24,438 nt of DNA from NCBI GenBank assembly GCA_934754655.1, contig CAKVIC010000018.1:1-24438 (forward strand), given 5' to 3'. Every line of letters starts with the position of its first letter. Position 1 is the stretch's first letter. The stretch comes from an uncultured Candidatus Melainabacteria bacterium. Its GTDB lineage: Bacteria > Cyanobacteriota > Vampirovibrionia > Gastranaerophilales > Gastranaerophilaceae. Under the pieces are notes generated by a model. That model ran no database searches. It was not told the origin of the DNA and was given only the letters and a program-made list of their open reading frames with translations. A program made the position numbers and the translations under genes. Below, piece by piece: positions 7,706-14,924 of this stretch.

Positions 7706-7718
7706 TGTGCTATGCACA
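7706..7718 (-). promoter_or_regulatory. Mini-hairpin directly abutting the scaffold RBS
   Basis: TGTGC (7706-7710), TAT, GCACA (7714-7718). On the minus strand the stem ends immediately before GAAAGGAATTTTATG. The portal gene has the same layout with a compensatory stem change. Confidence 0.65.
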
Positions 7719-7735
7719 TTTGATTAATTCTCTTA

Positions 7736-7854
7736 GTTGCTTTGTTAAAGCAACAGTAATTGAGTGCGTAAATCGCACTGCTGTAGTATGAATTGTGCCA
7801 TTTAAATAATTCACTTAATCACCCTAAAATTTATTTTAGAGTTTAATTAGTGAA
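7736..7854. promoter_or_regulatory. Three successive hairpins in the gap before the scaffold gene
   Basis: GTTGCTTT / AAAGCAAC (7736-7743, 7747-7754), AGTGCG / CGCACT (7763-7768, 7774-7779), and a long imperfect stem with ends TTCACTTAAT (7810-7819) and ATTAGTGAA (7846-7854) and core CTAAAAT / ATTTTAG (7824-7830, 7833-7839). The gap 7719-7936 holds no gene that I can support; it is probably a structured leader of the scaffold-capsid transcript. Confidence 0.6.
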
Positions 7855-7936
7855 CAGGCTTTAATGTATGTAAATTGTTGGTTGATTCATAATTTTAGCG
7901 CTTACTTAATATTCAAATAAGCATTTTAAAATATTT

Positions 7937-8473
7937 TTATTTAATTGTTATTAATGCTTTTTCATATATGCCGTCAGACATTTCAACTTTTTCTTTTAAA
8001 TCTTTGATGTTAATAGTAACTTTTTTATTTTTAGGTATGTAACATGCCATAACATTTTCGACAGGTTTTAAGTCTTTAGATAAATTAACATCAAAAAAAT
8101 ACGCTGAAATAAAAATTGGTAAAATATGATTTTCTGATATCAACATAAGTAAAGAAGAGCCATCTCCGCCACCACTAAATTGTTTTTTTAATTCTAAATA
8201 TGTTGCATTTTTATATTTTAAAGATAATCCATTTACAATTTCTTTTGCTGTTATAGAATAAATGCTTATGGGAAAACAAATATAATCAACATCAGAAAAA
8301 TTAAATTCAGAGTTATAATCATTTAAAACATCTTTTGAAATTAAATCAATTGAATTTTCTATAATTTGCGCAAGCTTTTTATCATCTTTTGATGAATAAA
8401 TTTTGTAAAACATTATATTTTTCAATATAAAAAACACAAATATTAATAAACAAATAATAACAAATTTTTTCAT
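7937..8473 (-). CDS. Membrane-anchored accessory protein, moron candidate
   Basis: 178 aa with an N-terminal hydrophobic segment at residues 3-20 (KFVIICLLIFVFFILKNI) that serves as an uncleaved anchor or signal. A soluble domain of about 150 residues follows, with no Cys lipobox. The domain contains a Gly-rich turn FSGGGDGSS (about 98-106) and ends in Lys-rich strands. No family recognised. It interrupts the conserved portal-scaffold order, lacks the AGAAAGGA site of its neighbours, and is followed by a 243-base structured gap. These points suggest an acquired gene. An exported phage cargo protein could alter the host envelope or block superinfection; that is inference. Confidence 0.65.
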   Translation of the reverse strand: MKKFVIICLLIFVFFILKNIMFYKIYSSKDDKKLAQIIENSIDLISKDVLNDYNSEFNFSDVDYICFPISIYSITAKEIVNGLSLKYKNATYLELKKQFSGGGDGSSLLMLISENHILPIFISAYFFDVNLSKDLKPVENVMACYIPKNKKVTINIKDLKEKVEMSDGIYEKALITIK

Positions 8474-8526
8474 ATTATCATTTTACTTGAATTTATTTTT
8501 TTTACAAGCATTGAACCTTCAAGATT

Positions 8527-10293
8527 TTACATTATCATTTCCGGCATAGGTTGTGGATTTTGGGTTAAAAATCTTTCAGCGTTTTCAACTCCCTTTTGCT
8601 CAAAATACCAAACAAAAACTTCTTGTAAATTAACTGGCAAGCCGGCTGCTGTAAATTTTTCAACCGCTTGCGCCAGCATATCTGCTTGTTCAGATTTCAA
8701 AACTGTGTTAGAAGAATCTGAATAAGTATACTTATATTCTGATTGTCTAATTGAATCATCAATTTCAATCATTTCCGGCTTATTCTCGTTATTGACAAAA
8801 ATTGTTTCAACTCCGCTTTTAAAATCTGCACATAATTTTGCAACTTTTTCAACATTTGGCAAAATAAAATCTTGATTAATTGTGTCTACAATCATTGAAA
8901 GTCGCGTCATTTGCCCTTGTGATTTTGTGTTAATTTCTGTTGCAGTTTTTGCACTTGTAGATTCAACTGCGCCAATCATATTAGGAAAAATCCCAGAAAC
9001 TTCAGCCATCAAATCGTTCAAAAAACTAATATCATTTAAAAATACATTAGAATTAAAATGCATTTGCTGAAAAGCCGCAGTAGGTGAGATACTGTCACCG
9101 TATTCAATAATTTTACCGGGATAAAGTTCAATTTCATCTTCATCAAAAAAACCTTCCGGCGCAAGTAAAGGCGGATTTTCATTTAAAGATTGCAAATCAC
9201 AAGTGCGATTAAGCAAATCTTCTTGAAATTGAGCAAGTGATAACACGCAATAAAGCGGACTGATTCCGCGTTTTGTTTGCGGATCAACCACAAACGCACC
9301 ATAAGAAAATGGGTTGATTATTCCTTCATTTTTTCCGAATTCTACTAAAAAACGACGACCAACAATTACGGCATGCCAATTTTTAAGCAAAGTTCCGTTT
9401 GGCAATTTTAAATCACCCCAATGTTCCAAAACCTCAATTGTTGATCCATTAACGACTTCATGCGAATCAGAAACATTTCCGATAGAAGAATTTTTAGTGT
9501 AATTATTGTTATCTTTATTAATCATTGTATTAATTTCTTCAAGCTGCTCTTCGTTTAAATTGTAACAACGGTTGCTAGCAATATCGCTTGCAGTTTTAAA
9601 AGTGCGATAAATTTTAGGGCAAGAATCCCAATTATCAGCTTGCGAAATATCAAAAACTAAATCAGCGGGATTAACAGAGTATACAAAAGGGTTGTCATAA
9701 ATTTTTTTTGTATCAACCCAATAATTTTTGCCGTTTTTAATCGCTTCTAAAACTCTTGGTAATTTTTCAAAATCACTTGAAAAAAGGTTTTTGAAAAAGT
9801 CAATTGGTCGGCGATATTCTTCATAATTTTTTTTCCATGAGGTGAAAGAAATTAACTCACCAAATAAAAGTGCATTATCAATAACTTTGTCGCAAGTTTT
9901 TTGATAATTCATTTTTTCAAAAATATCCACCAACATAGCTTTTTGTTTATTTGAATTATTATTAGAATCATGATTTTCTCCCGAAACATCAAACATAGAA
10001 TTAACGTTTGCATAAGTATTTCGCCAAATGTAAGCTTTTAAGGTTTGATAAAACATAAAAGTTTTGCACATTTTAACTTTAGCTTTCCATTTTGTACGTT
10101 TGTCAGTTGTAGATTTAAAATCATTTTTGAAAAAAATCTCGTTTGCTAATCTTGTTGCCATATCAAGGTTAGTACTTCTTTGCGAATTTAAGTTTTTAAA
10201 ATCGGAAGAAATTTGCTTTACAAGCGCTTCTTCTTCAGATTTCGTAAGCTTTTTTTGCGAATTGTCTTTTTCAATAATGTAGTCAAATAACAT
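8527..10293 (-). CDS. Portal (head-tail connector) protein
   Basis: 588 aa, the usual size for podovirus portals. The N-terminal region is charged and helical; a wing and stem region contains NPFVYSVNPADLVFD (201-215). The segment GRRFLVEFGKNEGIINPFSYGAFVVDPQTKRGISP (about 312-346) resembles the portal signature where the partner protein binding P-Q-t-g-x-g-x-s motif is found. NPPLLAPEGF (373-382), then TATEINTKSQGQMTRL (450-464), which is a common portal crown motif, complete the picture. It forms the dodecameric DNA gate of the capsid and docks the terminase. Its neighbour upstream should be a large terminase but is a cargo gene on the opposite strand. Ribosome site AGAAAGGA. Confidence 0.85.
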   Translation of the reverse strand: MLFDYIIEKDNSQKKLTKSEEEALVKQISSDFKNLNSQRSTNLDMATRLANEIFFKNDFKSTTDKRTKWKAKVKMCKTFMFYQTLKAYIWRNTYANVNSMFDVSGENHDSNNNSNKQKAMLVDIFEKMNYQKTCDKVIDNALLFGELISFTSWKKNYEEYRRPIDFFKNLFSSDFEKLPRVLEAIKNGKNYWVDTKKIYDNPFVYSVNPADLVFDISQADNWDSCPKIYRTFKTASDIASNRCYNLNEEQLEEINTMINKDNNNYTKNSSIGNVSDSHEVVNGSTIEVLEHWGDLKLPNGTLLKNWHAVIVGRRFLVEFGKNEGIINPFSYGAFVVDPQTKRGISPLYCVLSLAQFQEDLLNRTCDLQSLNENPPLLAPEGFFDEDEIELYPGKIIEYGDSISPTAAFQQMHFNSNVFLNDISFLNDLMAEVSGIFPNMIGAVESTSAKTATEINTKSQGQMTRLSMIVDTINQDFILPNVEKVAKLCADFKSGVETIFVNNENKPEMIEIDDSIRQSEYKYTYSDSSNTVLKSEQADMLAQAVEKFTAAGLPVNLQEVFVWYFEQKGVENAERFLTQNPQPMPEMIM

Positions 10294-10305
10294 AAAATTC
10301 CTTTC

Positions 10306-10320
10306 TGAGCGTTTTGCTCA
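10306..10320 (-). promoter_or_regulatory. Mini-hairpin directly abutting the portal RBS
   Basis: TGAGC (10306-10310), GTTTT, GCTCA (10316-10320). On the minus strand it is followed immediately by GAAAGGAATTTTATG, as in the scaffold leader. Confidence 0.65.
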
Positions 10321-10435
10321 CTTTACTAGCAAAAATTATTTTTACAGGTTTTTTTGTAATATAGATTGTAGAAAAAGTATGACTTTTTCGTGGTTTATCA
10401 GTTAATAAAAATTTCATATAGGAGAATGCAACAAA
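10321..10435. promoter_or_regulatory. Divergent region between portal and 970-aa genes
   Basis: Contains the inverted repeat GAAAAAG / CTTTTTC (10371-10377, 10383-10389; loop of 5) and, for the plus strand, TATAGGAGA just upstream of the 970-aa gene's ATG as ribosome site. A TTTACA at 10341-10346 could be a -35, but no -10 at good spacing stands out. Any promoter for the portal transcript must lie here or further into the plus-strand gene. Confidence 0.4.
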
Positions 10436-13348
10436 ATGAGGATTCAATCCGTACAATTACCCAAAATTTTCAATACAACCCCACAGAATCAAGAATTGAA
10501 GCTAAAACAAGAGCATAAAAATAACACAGATTTAATGAGTGACCCGATTATAAGTTCAAACATAAGTTTTGAAGCTCGTGTTGATAAGGGTTTGGAGCGT
10601 TTTTATAACGTTAATTCTGAAAAAATGCCAAAAACAGTAAAAATTTTTATTGAAAACTTAGAAGATAAAAAAGCTTTCACCCCGTTACGCGCCCAAGCGG
10701 CAGCTTTTGCGGCGCTTGTTGGAATCGGTAGTGTGGCAGAGATTAAAGAAAATTTTCCTGAAGAAGAACTTTTCGCTAATTTAATTGATGTTGATTCTTC
10801 GCATGCAACGCGTGGAGTTTTGGGCGTTTACCGTGAAAATAAAGAGCTTTTAAAAATGTTTAATCAAAATATTTTAGCGAGCGGAGAAAATTTTACTGTT
10901 TGGCTTGTTAAAAAAGTGTTTTTAGAAGGTAAAACTATTGAAGATATTAATAAAGACTTTAAAGCTTCTGTTGATGCGGATTTTAAAAAACTATATGAAG
11001 CAAAAAATGATAGTGAACAGCCAATAAGATTTTCTACATTAAAATCCTTAGGCATACAAACACCTGCTTTTGAATATCAACAATCGCTAAGATATACACG
11101 TGATGGTTATTCAGACCTTGTTGGAGAACAAATTTCACAAGCGCAAAGAGCATTTTGGGATTCTATGCCACCTGAGGAGCGAACTCAAAGAGCGCGCAAA
11201 ACTGTAGAAAATTTTGAAAAATGGTGGTCAAATCTTACAACTGATGACAAGCTTGAAATGATTGCCGAACAAACGACTGAACTTGAAATGTTGGATTTAT
11301 ACAAGGATTCAAATTTTAATAAAAGTTCTAAAAAAGGTATTAAAACTTCGCAAAACCCAATAGAAAAAGAACAAAATGCCGAGCATAAAATTGCACCTCA
11401 AGAAAAAGTTTCTTCAAATTTGAGTAAAGATGATTTATTCAAAATATGGGCTGGCAATAATTTAAAACTATATACAAGTAATTTAACTGAATATGAAAAG
11501 CGCTTGTTGGAAGAAAAACGTGAGCAAAAACGTGCAGATTTTTGGAAAACAATGTCGCCTGAAGAGCGCGCAGATTATATTTTAAAACTTCAAACCGGCG
11601 GACAAATTTTAAGCTTTGCAATGATCGATGCGTGGAATGCTAATCCTGAAATCATCATTGCGCTATCAAAACATTTAAAAGAAAAACACATTAATCGCCC
11701 TGTTGACTTGGTTTACGGTTCTGAAGGCTATAACGAATTTTTATCAAAAATTATGATTGAATTTTGGAGAAATAACCCTGAAATTGCTGATAAATTTGGA
11801 GATTCAATATCACTTTCGCATAAAAAAGTTAAAGAAGCGGTTAAAAATGGCACTTTTGAAATTTTGAAAAAAGAAATTAATAAAGCTAAAATTTTGCGCC
11901 AACAAAAAATTAATGAAATTATTAAAAATTATATTCCGATTGATGTTGAAAAATTTAAAAAAGATAAATCTGAACAGGTAAAAAACTTTATTGATGCGTA
12001 TTTCGAAGTGAATCCAAAAACAATGCCTCAAGGCATGCCGGTACAATATTTTAATGACTTTTTGGAAGTTTTGGAAAAAGAATTTTTGCCAGAAGAAATT
12101 GAATCAATGACAAAATATTTAAGACATGAGCCAATGAATCCGATTGAATTGATTGAAACCCAACGCTTATTAAACAGTGAAACAAAATCACTTGCGAGGG
12201 TCAATCGTGCGCTAGAAATGTCTATTTGTGATGCATTGTACAACTGCACGCATAATCCTAAAGTTTATGAGATGACTCCGACAGATTCTAAATTTGCAAT
12301 AGATCAAATAATTGCCGGCAATAAAATTATTGAATTTGATTCTCAATATAGCAATAAATATTATTCAATTCCTGTTATAAACAATAATATCAACAATAAA
12401 GAAATAAACAAATCTTACCAAAAATTTTTACAAGCAGCTGACAATATAAATGCTGTTGATATTATTGATTCGCATTTTATAGTTAATCCTAAAATTCATG
12501 ATGCAGATTTGCGTGAAAAAATTCTTAATAGCTTGTTAACACATGTTAAACATCAAGGAGTTGTATCAAAAATATTATTCACTTCTGAATTTAATTATCC
12601 TGTTGCAATACGTGCGGCTTTAATGCGTAAATTTGTAAGCTATTTGCCAAATGTAATTACGCCAGACAATCTTATAATAAGAACTATTGAGCCGGAAGAC
12701 TTTGAAAGAGAAAATCGTCTTTATGAAATTGGCAAAAAACATAGTGAAAAATATTCTTTTATGCCCAAAAATGCGTTAGAAGCTTATAACAGAGAAGCTT
12801 ATAAAATTTTAAGAAATTATGATGATAAATATCTTAATCTTTATGAAGAACGAGCTTTGGGCATAGGTAAAAAAGGCATAAATGTTATTCAACCTATTCC
12901 TATTGTTGGTGTTGCTAAAACAAATCCATTTAATGTTTTGGAATTTCTTGCAACTGAACAAGCTTTTGCAGATATTCTTTATAAAGCAACTGATGACGCG
13001 AGAGTATATAGTTTAAGGCTTGAAGAATTTATGTTTTTATTTGAAAAACTTAAATACACAAATCTCCAAAAAGATGATGAAATAAAAGTTCCTTCAAGAG
13101 TTTTAGATAAAGAAATATCAATCAAACTTAAACATAGAATAAATTTTGCTGATAAAAATACGCTTTATAAAGATTATTTGGAAGAACTTTCAGATATTGC
13201 AAAAACTAAATTTAGTAATGATGAAACTATCCCAGTTCAAGAATTGCTTTACATTTTAAATCCGGATGAAGAAAAAACGGAGGTTGATAAATATACTCAA
13301 CTTAGGTTGGAAAAAATTGTGGATAATACGCATATAAGCGCTCAGTAA
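10436..13348 (+). CDS. Large helical repeat-bearing protein of unknown function
   Basis: 970 aa, not assignable to a described family. The N-terminus is disordered and carries SNISFEAR (41-48). The body is almost wholly helical and charged. A motif FWxxMxPEER occurs at 240-249 (FWDSMPPEER) and 369-378 (FWKTMSPEER); each is followed by a helical stretch. A related pair NANPEI / FWRNNPEI lies at 401-406 and 443-450. No signal peptide, membrane span or catalytic motif is seen. I recall similar FWxxMSPEE...AMIDAWN segments from gut Gastranaerophilales proteins, so a lineage-specific repeat family is likely; this is memory, not a search. The ribosome site AGGAGA precedes the start. The last 47 bases overlap the 3' end of the convergent GNAT-like gene. 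Confidence 0.8.
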   Translation: MRIQSVQLPKIFNTTPQNQELKLKQEHKNNTDLMSDPIISSNISFEARVDKGLERFYNVNSEKMPKTVKIFIENLEDKKAFTPLRAQAAAFAALVGIGSVAEIKENFPEEELFANLIDVDSSHATRGVLGVYRENKELLKMFNQNILASGENFTVWLVKKVFLEGKTIEDINKDFKASVDADFKKLYEAKNDSEQPIRFSTLKSLGIQTPAFEYQQSLRYTRDGYSDLVGEQISQAQRAFWDSMPPEERTQRARKTVENFEKWWSNLTTDDKLEMIAEQTTELEMLDLYKDSNFNKSSKKGIKTSQNPIEKEQNAEHKIAPQEKVSSNLSKDDLFKIWAGNNLKLYTSNLTEYEKRLLEEKREQKRADFWKTMSPEERADYILKLQTGGQILSFAMIDAWNANPEIIIALSKHLKEKHINRPVDLVYGSEGYNEFLSKIMIEFWRNNPEIADKFGDSISLSHKKVKEAVKNGTFEILKKEINKAKILRQQKINEIIKNYIPIDVEKFKKDKSEQVKNFIDAYFEVNPKTMPQGMPVQYFNDFLEVLEKEFLPEEIESMTKYLRHEPMNPIELIETQRLLNSETKSLARVNRALEMSICDALYNCTHNPKVYEMTPTDSKFAIDQIIAGNKIIEFDSQYSNKYYSIPVINNNINNKEINKSYQKFLQAADNINAVDIIDSHFIVNPKIHDADLREKILNSLLTHVKHQGVVSKILFTSEFNYPVAIRAALMRKFVSYLPNVITPDNLIIRTIEPEDFERENRLYEIGKKHSEKYSFMPKNALEAYNREAYKILRNYDDKYLNLYEERALGIGKKGINVIQPIPIVGVAKTNPFNVLEFLATEQAFADILYKATDDARVYSLRLEEFMFLFEKLKYTNLQKDDEIKVPSRVLDKEISIKLKHRINFADKNTLYKDYLEELSDIAKTKFSNDETIPVQELLYILNPDEEKTEVDKYTQLRLEKIVDNTHISAQ

Positions 13349-13700
13349 TTTTTTTAAACCCAACTTTTTTAAGACAGTATGCGGAAGCTTTGTTTTGAGC
13401 TTCTGCGTAAATTTCGCAGTTAAACCAAGTTGTAGCAAGCTTAAGCGCTTCAAGTTTTTCTTTTAAAAATTTGCGGACTGCAAACCCATTTAGGTAAAGC
13501 TTTTCGTCATCTTGAAAAAAATAAATTACGCCTAAAATTTTTTCATCAACTAAAAATAAATAAAAAAATGTTTCTTTGCAAATAAAATCAAAAGTATTGT
13601 CATCATTGATTTTATCTTGATTTTCAAGATAAAGTTTTTTAACCTCGTTTTTATATCGCAAAAAATCTTTGTCTTTAGGGATTAAAATTTTTAATGTCAT
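13302..13700 (-). CDS. GNAT-like N-acetyltransferase
   Basis: 132 aa, short for GNAT enzymes (usually 140-180). A beta segment FFYLFLVDEKILGVIYFFQDDEKLYLNGFAV (about 45-75) fits the central sheet where acetyl-CoA binds. The C-terminal pattern EIYAEAQNKASAYCLKKVGFKKI fits the N-x-x-A-x-x-x-Y-x-K-x-G-F motif of this fold. The usual Q/R-x-x-G-x-G/A pyrophosphate loop is not evident, so acetyl-CoA binding may be unusual or the protein divergent. Substrate unknown. The start at 13700 has GAGG a few bases upstream. It overlaps the 970-aa gene's 3' end by 47 bases on the opposite strand. Confidence 0.6.
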   Translation of the reverse strand: MTLKILIPKDKDFLRYKNEVKKLYLENQDKINDDNTFDFICKETFFYLFLVDEKILGVIYFFQDDEKLYLNGFAVRKFLKEKLEALKLATTWFNCEIYAEAQNKASAYCLKKVGFKKITERLYAYYPQFFPT

Positions 13701-13741
13701 AAAACCTCACTTTTTATTAGCAAAAAAATTTTTTTTCTGTT

Positions 13742-13765
13742 TTATAATAATTATAATAATTATAA
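13742..13765 (+). repeat. TTATAATAA tandem repeat upstream of the 140-aa gene
   Basis: Two full and one partial copy of TTATAATAA. The AT-rich array contains several TATAAT-like -10 hexamers, and GAAAGGA follows at 13772-13778 before the ATG, so it may be the promoter region. Confidence 0.6.
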
Positions 13766-13783
13766 AAATTTGAAAGGATAATT

Positions 13784-14206
13784 ATGCAAGTACAAAACAT
13801 ATCAGTTTCTTCAAACCCAAACTTTGGCAAAATCAGCAAGGTAAGAATTCCAATGAAGGATGGCACAACTAAATTACTTGAAGTTACTGGTGAAGTGAAT
13901 TCTTATAATGGTACGGTTGAAATCACCGATATTGTTGGAAAAATTATGCATAAAGGCAAAGAAATCGGAAAAAAATTTGAATATCACTGTGAAAACCGTC
14001 CAGAAAAAACAGGTGTTAGTACTATTATTAAAAACCTTTTTAAAGATAAAGGTTGTAAAATTGATTTTGAGCCTGAATATGGATTTAGGGATGAGGAATT
14101 AGCCGCAATTGGCGAAGAAATTGCTCAAGGCTCTAGAGAACCTAATACAGTTATTTCAAAGATTTTTAATTCAATTGCAGAGCCAAATATTGACTTTAAT
14201 GCATAA
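13784..14206 (+). CDS. 140-aa orphan with NPNFGK N-terminal motif
   Basis: 140 aa, no described family recognised. The N-terminus (MQVQNISVSSNPNFGK) resembles the start of the 970-aa protein, with an N-x-[SN]-F-[EG] core. The following region (about 18-70) is beta-rich, with alternating charged and hydrophobic residues (KVRIPMKDGTTKLLEVTGEV). The end is acidic and helical (about 105-130). There is no signal peptide or span. A GAAAGGA site lies 5 bases before the ATG. Placed between the GNAT-like gene and the toxin-antitoxin pair, it appears to be cargo. Function is unknown. Confidence 0.65.
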   Translation: MQVQNISVSSNPNFGKISKVRIPMKDGTTKLLEVTGEVNSYNGTVEITDIVGKIMHKGKEIGKKFEYHCENRPEKTGVSTIIKNLFKDKGCKIDFEPEYGFRDEELAAIGEEIAQGSREPNTVISKIFNSIAEPNIDFNA

Positions 14207-14213
14207 AATTAGT

Positions 14214-14236
14214 GCATGCTGATTTGTTTGAATAAT
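14214..14236 (+). repeat. 23-base direct repeat, left copy (toxin 3' end)
   Basis: Identical over 23 bases to 14871-14893, which encodes the last residues and stop of the YafQ-like toxin. The flanking bases differ on both sides, so the match is exactly 23. It lies 7 bases after the 140-aa gene's stop and looks like the 3' remnant of an earlier toxin copy. Confidence 0.9.
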
Positions 14237-14287
14237 ATAACTACAAAAGTAAACTATTAGTTTTTTTTGTTTTAAATATTATTTTGC

Positions 14288-14316
14288 TTGCAAATTTACT
14301 ACAAACGTATTAAAAT
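14288..14316 (+). promoter_or_regulatory. Promoter of the toxin-antitoxin operon
   Basis: TTGCAA (14288-14293), 17-base spacer, TAAAAT (14311-14316). An AAGGAG site follows at 14349-14354 ahead of the antitoxin ATG. In this family the antitoxin, alone or with toxin, binds the operon promoter; I could not define an operator palindrome. Confidence 0.6.
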
Positions 14317-14358
14317 GTAATTACAAGTCATTATAGTAGATGTTAAAAAGGAGCCTTT

Positions 14359-14619
14359 ATGTCAAAAACTTTACAAATACGAATTGATGATGCAATGAAA
14401 AATGCTGCGGACGAACTTTTTTTAAGTTTAGGCTTAGATATTTCAACGGCTGTTAGAATATTTTTAGCTATATCTATAGAAAATGGGGGGTTACCATTTG
14501 AGGTTAAGCGCCCAAATGCTAATCTTAAATTGTCATTGCAGGAAGCTCTAAAAAAAGAAAATTTATCAAAACCTTATCAATCGGCAGAAGAAGCTATTAA
14601 GGCAATGTTGGAGGACTAA
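14359..14619 (+). CDS. dinJ: Antitoxin, RelB/DinJ family
   Basis: 86 aa, the usual size for DinJ. The N-terminus LQIRIDDAMKNAADELF (5-21) is the beta strand and first helix of a ribbon-helix-helix DNA-binding domain, followed by LGLDISTAVRIFL (24-36), the second helix signature, and GGLPFEV (43-49), a motif typical of RelB/DinJ antitoxins. The C-terminal part (about 55-86) would wrap the toxin and block its active site. The ribosome site is AAGGAG. The stop codon TAA abuts the toxin ATG, and a GGAGG site for the toxin lies within its last codons, so the two are coupled. It probably autoregulates the operon. Confidence 0.88.
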   Translation: MSKTLQIRIDDAMKNAADELFLSLGLDISTAVRIFLAISIENGGLPFEVKRPNANLKLSLQEALKKENLSKPYQSAEEAIKAMLED

Positions 14620-14892
14620 ATGCTGATTCGTTTTAATAATCGAATGAAACGTGATGTCAAAATAATGAAAAAACGTGGCAAAGATTTAAAAAAACTTGAA
14701 GAGGTGCTAGATAAATTAGCAAAAGGGGAATCTCTTCCTGCAAAAAATAAGGATCATCAACTAAAAGGAGTTTGGCAAGAATTTAGAGAATGTCATATTG
14801 AACCAGATTGGCTCTTAATATACCGTATAGAAGAAGATGTATTGATTTTGTATGCAATTGCAACCGGTTCGCATGCTGATTTGTTTGAATAA
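14620..14892 (+). CDS. yafQ: mRNA-interferase toxin, YafQ/RelE family
   Basis: 90 aa, full length. The sequence follows the YafQ pattern: MKRDVKIMKKRGKDLKKLEEVLDKL (helices 1 and 2), DHQLKG (45-50), RECHIEPDWLLIY (56-68) and ATGSHADLF (81-89). By family comparison the catalytic residues of YafQ (H50, H63, D67, H87, F91 in E. coli) correspond to H46, H59, D63, H85 and F89, all present, so it is probably active. Such toxins cut mRNA in the ribosomal A site during stress. The pair can stabilise the prophage region. Its two ends are copied outside the gene (see repeats). Confidence 0.88.
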   Translation: MLIRFNNRMKRDVKIMKKRGKDLKKLEEVLDKLAKGESLPAKNKDHQLKGVWQEFRECHIEPDWLLIYRIEEDVLILYAIATGSHADLFE

Positions 14893-14924
14893 TCGAATGA
14901 AACGTGATGTCAAAATAATGAAAA
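14620..14924 (+). repeat. 52-base direct repeat: toxin start copied after toxin stop
   Basis: Copies are 14620-14671 (toxin ATG and the next 49 bases) and 14873-14924. They match at 50 of 52 positions, the last 37 without mismatch. The second copy begins inside the toxin's final codons in the +1 frame. Confidence 0.92.

Larger units (their letters stand above)
10294..14924. mobile_element. Cargo island at the large-terminase position
   Basis: Between the portal start and the stop codon of the small terminase candidate lie five genes with no virion signature: the 970-aa protein, a GNAT-like protein, a 140-aa orphan, and a toxin-antitoxin pair. Four are on the plus strand against the phage direction. 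The right edge is sharp: a 52-base repeat of the toxin gene start ends at 14924, one base before the phage stop codon. No transposase, integrase or terminal inverted repeat is present. The island call is an inference from gene order. Confidence 0.55.

Noticed and set aside
10294..14924. Transposon carrying the cargo genes
   Set aside because: No transposase, terminal inverted repeats or target-site duplication are visible; the only repeats are derived from the toxin gene itself.
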